A stretch of DNA of 18,416 nucleotides from an uncultured Alphaproteobacteria bacterium (GTDB taxonomy: Bacteria; Pseudomonadota; Alphaproteobacteria; Micavibrionales; Micavibrionaceae): NCBI GenBank assembly GCA_946480475.1, contig CAMLJM010000040.1, positions 1 to 18,416 of the forward strand, read 5' to 3'. Below, one piece after another: positions 13,401-18,416 of this stretch; position 1 is the stretch's first letter; each line of letters starts with the position of its first letter. A program made the translations under genes and the position numbers. The notes beneath the pieces are model-generated. The model did not search any database. It was not told the origin of the DNA and was given only the letters and a program-made list of their open reading frames with translations.

Positions 13401-15884
13401 TTATCGGATAGATAATATACATTTACCCGGACCCTTTACGATCATGCGATGCGCAAGCCATGAGTAGGCACGTCCTTCCACTGACATTTCAGGCATCCCG
13501 CGTGCACGCTGCATGAAATCACTCAGAGCATTATATTCTTTGGGCAATGCGCTTAACATTTTCAGATTACTTTCATCTATGCGCTCTGCATAATCAGGTT
13601 CTTCACGGGCTCTTTTCTTTTGGTGCTCCACGCGCGACAATTCGGCCCTATAGAGTTCACCCGCTTCGTGGTTTGCCAGGGAAAATGCCTTTTTCAAACG
13701 CTCATCCAGAGATTGATCAACGCGTTCAATATCCATTTTCAATCCATATTCCTTAGTCTCGCCATAGAAAGCCTGACGTAACGGATCTGACCTTGAAGAA
13801 TGTTTTAGCTTACGTATAGCCTTGGAATCTATTTGCCGCGCACGTTCCTTGCCCACGCTTAGTAAATCGCCAATATTCTCAAGAGTTTCTTCACAACCGC
13901 CCAATCCCATGCGGAGACGAACAACCAGGGCCTCCCGGGGAGTAAGATCGGAGACTTGATCTTGAACAACCTTTGCCTCTTTCTGACGATTAATAGCATT
14001 CATACTGTCTTCATTCACCAGATCATCTGATTCTGCCTCATCCAGGCAGAGACGTCCGTCAAAACCAGTAAGAACACCATCCTGATCACGACGTTCAATA
14101 TGAATCATTTCCGGCTGATCATCATATGAAGGGGTCGCGACATCATCCGGGTCATCATATAACAATCCATCTTCGTCACTCATTTGACGCAGCCAGTTCC
14201 GATCATCCACAATGCCATCATCGGACATATCACGGACCATCTCTTCCCTGGTTTTGCCAAACAGATCTTCCAGCCCCACACTCAGCAACGCTGATACGGC
14301 ATAGGCTGTCAGGCTGTAATCCGTGCCATCCTGCGTCATTGTTTCCTTGCCCGTCATAACCTTCAGGACAAGGGCGTAATCACTGGCAGCTTTTTTCACT
14401 TTATCGGGCCATGGCGTAGCATCGATCTGCTTGCGTATGGCACGCGCCAGATCGGCGCCATTTGTGAAGGGTGGCTTGCAGTCCAGCATCGCCTTGGCAA
14501 TTGATGGCAGCACATGATCGCTGGTGAGCCCTGAAAGACGCAGGGATTTACGGTTACGCTCGCTGATATAGGCACCCACCGCTGAACGGCTTTGATGAAC
14601 CTTCATTTTTGGTTCATCGCCGAATGAAGCCGCTTCCTCTTGTTTCGCAAGATGTGCCTTATCCTTGCTTGTTACATCGAGACTCAGTGTGTCCGCATAC
14701 AAAATCTGACTACGACCGACCTTGGCCGGATAAATAACGTCAAACACCTTATTGATCTTGTCAGGGTTTGCCGGGTCCAGACGCGCACCACGTCCGGGAC
14801 GTTGCCCTGCCACAACGTTTGAACGTGTCGGGCGGATATTAAAAATCGCCTCAATCTTGCGGTTGTTATAACCCTCGATCAGGTAATCAACAGACATCAG
14901 GTGGCGAATGGTGCCGTTCTTGTGCGCCAGCAGGAGCTGATTGAGCGTATTCGGTGGCATAGTGCCCCAGACAGCCCGCGCTGGCAGCACGCCGACAGGC
15001 ACATCGTCAATCAAAGCTTTATTTATCTGCTCTTCCATCAGTTGCGCATGTTTGATGGAGTTACAATAAGCCACACCGACCATATCAGCCAAGCGGCGGC
15101 CTGTATCCGGATCCCGCCAGTTTTTATAGAATGATGCCACGGAATTGCCGAGGCCTTCACGGGTCAGGATCGGTTCCAGCGCATCATCGTCATATTCTTC
15201 GCTACGCCCCACAACCTTTACATCATCAAGCGCATATTCTTCGTCGTCGATGGTCAGCAGGATGTTACGTGTCGGGCAGATCAGCCCTGTTTCTTCAGCC
15301 TTCTGCAGGCTGACGTGGAAAGCTTCGTGATAACCGGCATTGCGCAAGCCTTTGCGGGCGTTGAAATCAGGTGTCGCCGTCAGGGCAATCACCGGGCATT
15401 CAGCATTCTGCAGGATTGCGTCACGCAGTTCGGAGAGCGCATGATGAGCTTCATCCAAGACAATGAAATCGAAATTTGAAGAACGCAGCAGGCCCTTCTC
15501 CAGCGCTTCCATACCCGATTTATAGGTACTGACCGCCACAGGGGTCTTCATAGTTTCGTCGCTTACGACATAGCGGGAAGCTTGCGGCGCGAGTTTAGGG
15601 GTGAACTCCGCAATCTCATCCATGATTTGACCCACGAGCGCGCGCGTGTTGGTCATGATCAGCACACGCGGGGCGCGGCCCGCAGAGCGCATCATTTCCA
15701 TCATGCTTAAGGGGACCGCTGTCTTGCCGGTGCCGGTTGGCATGTCAACATACTGGCGCTTGTGGCCGGCATCGAAGCCATCAGCCAGTGACCGCACAGC
15801 ATCTGTCTGCGCCCAGTGCAAAGGATAAGCAAATACGGGTTTCTCGTCATTGCCAGCTGGCAATGTTGAATACAGAGCGTTCAT
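13401..15884 (-). CDS. SF2 DEAH helicase fused to a sigma-70 region-4 module
   Basis: This is an 827-residue fusion. The N-terminal half (about 15-400) is a superfamily 2 helicase: motif I MPTGTGKT (48-55), motif II DEAH (144-147), motif III-like LTATP (168-172), and motif VI QRPGRGARLD (361-370), with a second RecA-like fold in between. Residues about 455-545 form a helical segment ending in LEDLFG. An acidic, Asp-rich linker follows (about 550-625), then a textbook sigma-70 region 4 (about 645-703): LTPREALVVRLRMGLG, then TLENIGDLLSVGKERARQID (667-686) and KAIRKLKHSSRS. A 120-residue helical tail completes it. No sigma region 2 was seen. It is probably an ATP-driven DNA or nucleoprotein remodeller steered by -35-like DNA or RNA polymerase. 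ATG 15884 is preferred (GAGGGG 10 nt upstream) over an in-frame TTG at 15926, which overlaps the promoter. Composition resembles the neighbouring unknown genes. Confidence 0.88.
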   Translation of the reverse strand: MNALYSTLPAGNDEKPVFAYPLHWAQTDAVRSLADGFDAGHKRQYVDMPTGTGKTAVPLSMMEMMRSAGRAPRVLIMTNTRALVGQIMDEIAEFTPKLAPQASRYVVSDETMKTPVAVSTYKSGMEALEKGLLRSSNFDFIVLDEAHHALSELRDAILQNAECPVIALTATPDFNARKGLRNAGYHEAFHVSLQKAEETGLICPTRNILLTIDDEEYALDDVKVVGRSEEYDDDALEPILTREGLGNSVASFYKNWRDPDTGRRLADMVGVAYCNSIKHAQLMEEQINKALIDDVPVGVLPARAVWGTMPPNTLNQLLLAHKNGTIRHLMSVDYLIEGYNNRKIEAIFNIRPTRSNVVAGQRPGRGARLDPANPDKINKVFDVIYPAKVGRSQILYADTLSLDVTSKDKAHLAKQEEAASFGDEPKMKVHQSRSAVGAYISERNRKSLRLSGLTSDHVLPSIAKAMLDCKPPFTNGADLARAIRKQIDATPWPDKVKKAASDYALVLKVMTGKETMTQDGTDYSLTAYAVSALLSVGLEDLFGKTREEMVRDMSDDGIVDDRNWLRQMSDEDGLLYDDPDDVATPSYDDQPEMIHIERRDQDGVLTGFDGRLCLDEAESDDLVNEDSMNAINRQKEAKVVQDQVSDLTPREALVVRLRMGLGGCEETLENIGDLLSVGKERARQIDSKAIRKLKHSSRSDPLRQAFYGETKEYGLKMDIERVDQSLDERLKKAFSLANHEAGELYRAELSRVEHQKKRAREEPDYAERIDESNLKMLSALPKEYNALSDFMQRARGMPEMSVEGRAYSWLAHRMIVKGPGKCILSIR

Positions 15885-15915
15885 AATTATTATACCCCTC
15901 GCTATCTTTCCCCTT

Positions 15916-15944
15916 GGTATAAACAATTTTCATTATTATGTCAA
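15916..15944 (-). promoter_or_regulatory. Promoter for the helicase-sigma4 gene
   Basis: On the minus strand a perfect TTGACA (15939-15944) and TATACC (15916-15921) are 17 bp apart. The predicted transcription start near 15909 gives a leader of about 25 nt and excludes the TTG at 15926 as a start codon. The flanking DNA is AT-rich. A second TATAAT lies just before the ATG but lacks a -35. Confidence 0.6.
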
Positions 15945-15996
15945 TAATTTTAACCCTTTAGGGAACCCCGCAAACACCTGAATTTAGATTGAAAAA

Positions 15997-16048
15997 TGCC
16001 CTTGGAAACCTTAAGTTCCGGGCATCGTGACAAAACTGCGAACGCAGT
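15997..16048. promoter_or_regulatory. Two stacked hairpins upstream of lepA
   Basis: TGCCC+GGAA (15997-16001, 16004-16007) pairs with TTCC+GGGCA (16016-16024) around an 8-nt loop with a TT bulge. ACTGCG (16035-16040) pairs with CGCAGT (16043-16048), a perfect palindrome with a 2-nt centre. With the REP-like element after them they fill the lepA leader. A weak lepA promoter (TTGAAA 15989-15994, TAAGTT 16012-16017, 17 bp spacer) would overlap the first. Confidence 0.45.
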
Positions 16049-16050
16049 GA

Positions 16051-16082
16051 GCATCCCGGCGAAGGTCGGGACCCAGGAATGC
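16051..16082. repeat. REP-like palindromic element abutting the lepA start
   Basis: TCCCGGC (16054-16060) pairs with GTCGGGA (16065-16071) around GAAG, with outer GCAT/ATGC arms (16051-16054, 16079-16082). The CCCGGCGAAGG...CGGGACCCAGG pattern is that of short palindromic repeats scattered in many alphaproteobacterial genomes. The element supplies AGGA 5 nt before the lepA ATG. Only one copy is in this window. Confidence 0.55.
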
Positions 16083-16083
16083 A

Positions 16084-17898
16084 ATGACAAAACCACTAAA
16101 CCAAATCCGTAACTTCGCCATCATTGCCCATATCGACCATGGGAAATCGACCCTGGCCGACCGCCTGATCCAGACTTGCGGTGGCCTGGAAGAGCGTGAA
16201 ATGACCGAGCAGGTTCTCGATAACATGGAGATCGAGAAAGAGCGCGGCATCACCATCAAGGCGCAGACTGTGCGCCTGTCCTATACCGCCAAAGACGGGA
16301 TCGAATACCAGTTGAACCTGATGGATACGCCGGGTCACGTCGATTTCGCTTACGAAGTCTCTCGCTCGCTGGCATCGTGCGAAGGCTCCATCCTCGTTGT
16401 TGACTCGACACAGGGCGTGGAAGCACAAACCCTCGCGAACGTCTATCAGGCGCTCGATAATAACCACGAGATCGTGACCGTGGTGAACAAGATCGACCTG
16501 CCCGCCGCCGATGTGGACTGGGCCAAGCAACAGGTGGAAGACGTGATCGGCCTTGATGCGTCTGACGCCGTGCCCGTATCCGGCAAGACAGGCGCAGGCA
16601 TCCCCGACCTGCTCGAAGCCATCGTCAAGAAACTGCCGCCGCCCAAGGGCAACACCGACCGCAGCGCACCGACCAAGGCCTTGCTGGTCGATAGCTGGTA
16701 CGATGCGTACCTGGGCGTTGTTATTCTGGTGCGCGTGGTGGATGGTTACCTGAAAAAAGGCCAGAAAATCCGCTTCATGGCGACGGGTGCGACGCGCGAG
16801 ATCGACCGTGTCGGTATGTTCACGCCGAAGAAGGTCATCCTGGATGAAATCGGCCCCGGCGAGATGGGTTTCATCACCGCCGCGATCAAGGACATCAGCG
16901 ATACGCAAGTGGGTGACACCATCACCGATGAACGCAACCTGGCCCCGGAACCGCTGCCGGGCTTCAAGCCTTCGGTGCCGATGGTGTTCTGTTCGCTCTA
17001 CCCGGCGGACTCTTCCGAATTTGAAAAGCTGCGCGAGTCTATTGCGAAACTGAAACTGAACGACGCTTCGCTCCATTACGAAATGGAAAGCTCTCAGGCG
17101 CTCGGCATGGGTTTCCGTTGCGGCTTCCTCGGCCTCCTGCATATGGAGATCATTCAGGAACGCCTTGACCGCGAGTTTGACCTCGACCTCGTGCCGACAG
17201 CGCCCAGCGTTGTGTACCGTATTCACCTGACCAACGGCACGTCGCTCGATCTATACAACCCGGTGGATATGCCGGAAACCACGCGCATCGATAAAATCGA
17301 AGAACCGTGGATCAAAGCGACCATCATGACGCCGGATGAATATCTGGGCTCCCTGCTGCAACTCTGTCAGGAACGTCGTGGCACGCAGATTGAACTGACC
17401 TATGTCGGCAACCGCGCGATGCTGGTTTACCGCCTGCCGCTCAACGAAGTGATTTTTGACTTCTACGACCGCCTGAAATCCATCTCCCGCGGTTACGCGA
17501 GCTTCGATTACCATCTCGACGGTTATGAAGAGGGCGACCTGGTGAAGATGGATATCCTCGTCAATGGTGAAAGCGTCGATGCGCTCGCCATGGTCGTGCA
17601 CAGATCACAAGCCGAACGCCGGGGCCGCCAGCTCTGCGAACGCCTGAAAGAACTGATCCCCCGCCAGATGATCAAGGTCGCGATCCAGGCCGCCATCGGC
17701 GGCAAGATCGTCGCGCGTGAAGATATCGGCGCCCTGCGCAAGGACGTCACCGCGAAATGTTATGGCGGCGACATCACCCGTAAGCGCAAGCTGCTCGAGA
17801 AGCAGAAAAAGGGTAAAGCCAAGATGCAGATGTACGCCAACGTGGAAATCCCGCAGAGCGCGTTTATCGCTGCGCTTAAGATGGGCGATGAGAAATAA
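16084..17898 (+). CDS. lepA: Elongation factor 4 (LepA), back-translocating GTPase
   Basis: The 604-residue protein has full LepA length. GTPase motifs are intact: G1 AHIDHGKST (15-23), G2 RGITI (54-58), G3 DTPGH (81-85), G4 NKID (135-138) and G5 SGKTGAG (about 161-167). The translational GTPase domains II, III and V follow, and the protein ends with the LepA-specific C-terminal domain rich in basic residues ([16 protein letters not shown], then [12 protein letters not shown]). EF-4 acts on the ribosome under stress and in 30S assembly. A weak AGGA from the REP-like element is the only ribosome binding site. GC content and codon bias are clearly higher than in the leftward genes and in the AT-rich gene that follows. 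The stop codon overlaps the next ATG by one base. Confidence 0.97.
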   Translation: MTKPLNQIRNFAIIAHIDHGKSTLADRLIQTCGGLEEREMTEQVLDNMEIEKERGITIKAQTVRLSYTAKDGIEYQLNLMDTPGHVDFAYEVSRSLASCEGSILVVDSTQGVEAQTLANVYQALDNNHEIVTVVNKIDLPAADVDWAKQQVEDVIGLDASDAVPVSGKTGAGIPDLLEAIVKKLPPPKGNTDRSAPTKALLVDSWYDAYLGVVILVRVVDGYLKKGQKIRFMATGATREIDRVGMFTPKKVILDEIGPGEMGFITAAIKDISDTQVGDTITDERNLAPEPLPGFKPSVPMVFCSLYPADSSEFEKLRESIAKLKLNDASLHYEMESSQALGMGFRCGFLGLLHMEIIQERLDREFDLDLVPTAPSVVYRIHLTNGTSLDLYNPVDMPETTRIDKIEEPWIKATIMTPDEYLGSLLQLCQERRGTQIELTYVGNRAMLVYRLPLNEVIFDFYDRLKSISRGYASFDYHLDGYEEGDLVKMDILVNGESVDALAMVVHRSQAERRGRQLCERLKELIPRQMIKVAIQAAIGGKIVAREDIGALRKDVTAKCYGGDITRKRKLLEKQKKGKAKMQMYANVEIPQSAFIAALKMGDEK

Positions 17899-18416
17899 TG
17901 AAGATTATAGAGAAGATGAAAATTCAACCTTCTCTATATTGGTATCCTTACATTCTATCTTTGCCCATCTTTCTCTATATGGGGCTTCTCGCATATATAG
18001 CTGTCGCACTTTTGGGTACCGCACTTTCAATACTAATCCTGAAGAATAGCTCTGAAAAAAACTCTCTATATTCCGTGATCGTTTCTCAACATGCATTGAG
18101 ATTCTTCAAAATCACTCCCATACTTTTTATATTGATACTTATTCTTCCTTATCCCCTAATACAGCCTCCAATACTTAGCGAACTGCCAAATCACGGTAAG
18201 TTTTTTCAGCGGGTAATGAAGGCCTATCCAGAAGGAATGTCACACAAAGAGGTTGTTCAAAACCTAAAATGGCAGATGTTTGATATTAGATATAATCATA
18301 AAAGTCAGCATTTTTATGCCGCATATCATAGGAACTGGCCGATTTTTTGTGTCCGAGATTGGCACATAAGCTGGCAAGTTGAAAATGATAAAATCAAAAA
18401 CATACAAACGAGCGCA
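17898..18416 (+). CDS. Partial AT-rich membrane protein of unknown function
   Basis: The frame is open from an ATG overlapping the lepA stop (TAATG) to the right edge, 173 codons without a stop, so the gene is truncated by the window. Two hydrophobic stretches (about residues 14-48, probably one or two helices, and 73-92) precede a soluble region from about 97 rich in aromatic residues (LKWQMFDIRY, HFYAAYHRNWPIFCVRDWHISW). I do not recognise a family. Base composition is much more AT-rich than lepA, with ATA, TTT and AAA codons common, which may reflect recent acquisition or low expression. The ribosome binding site is weak (GAG in the lepA tail), so translation is probably coupled to lepA. 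An internal ATG 18 nt downstream is an alternative start. Confidence 0.68.
   Translation, partial: MKIIEKMKIQPSLYWYPYILSLPIFLYMGLLAYIAVALLGTALSILILKNSSEKNSLYSVIVSQHALRFFKITPILFILILILPYPLIQPPILSELPNHGKFFQRVMKAYPEGMSHKEVVQNLKWQMFDIRYNHKSQHFYAAYHRNWPIFCVRDWHISWQVENDKIKNIQTSA
17906..17938. repeat. Perfect 10-bp inverted repeat after lepA, inside the next gene
   Basis: TATAGAGAAG (17906-17915) and CTTCTCTATA (17929-17938) are perfect inverted arms around a 13-nt loop. No T run follows, so it is not a classic terminator. It lies within the first 14 codons of the partial gene, 7 nt after the lepA stop, where it could modulate read-through or translation of that gene. Confidence 0.6.

Noticed and set aside
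16096..17226. Long 376-codon open frame antisense to lepA
   Set aside because: It mirrors the codon bias of lepA, its product is a low-information His/Arg/Val-rich sequence with no recognisable domain, and lepA is certain.
17933..18073. CTCTATAT occurring three times as a possible direct repeat
   Set aside because: Short words in AT-rich coding DNA, irregularly spaced and in different codon phases; probably chance.

Overview
The window looks like chromosomal DNA from an alphaproteobacterium of moderate GC. The support is a ChpT-type histidine phosphotransferase, alphaproteobacterial-style S21, GalU and EF-4/LepA proteins, and an I78-type inhibitor. A Micavibrionales-like or deep alphaproteobacterial affiliation is only a guess. 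No tRNA, rRNA, CRISPR array, transposase or integrase was seen.

Layout. Positions 83-4290 (+) hold a YejF-like fused two-ATPase subunit of a peptide ABC importer, a membrane-anchored HExxH metallopeptidase with its own strong promoter, rpsU (TTG start) with a clear terminator, and a RimK-like ATP-grasp ligase. Positions 4374-6287 (-) hold an M24 Xaa-Pro aminopeptidase, convergent with the ligase across a strong hairpin terminator. Positions 6330-6761 (+) hold a membrane J-domain protein, probably read from a leaderless mRNA. Positions 6848-9826 (+) are a tight operon: galU, a phosphoglucomutase/phosphomannomutase gene and chpT. GalU and the mutase make nucleotide-sugar precursors; ChpT is the phosphorelay hub of the CckA-CtrA cell-cycle pathway. 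A hairpin terminator closes this operon.

Positions 9858-15884 are mostly leftward and mostly unfamiliar genes: a HAD phosphatase/mutase, a membrane-anchored I78 inhibitor, two proteins I do not recognise (one with a C-terminal cysteine cluster), a small protein with sigma-70 region 4, and a 827-residue protein that joins an SF2 DEAH helicase to a sigma-70 region-4 domain. The small sigma-4 protein aligns by eye with the whole C-terminal module of the helicase fusion. The two adjacent genes therefore appear to be a paralogous helicase/sigma-like pair, and this is the most interesting content here.

Positions 15945-18416 hold a run of hairpins including a REP-like palindrome, then lepA. An AT-rich membrane-protein gene overlaps the lepA stop codon by one base and runs off the right edge.
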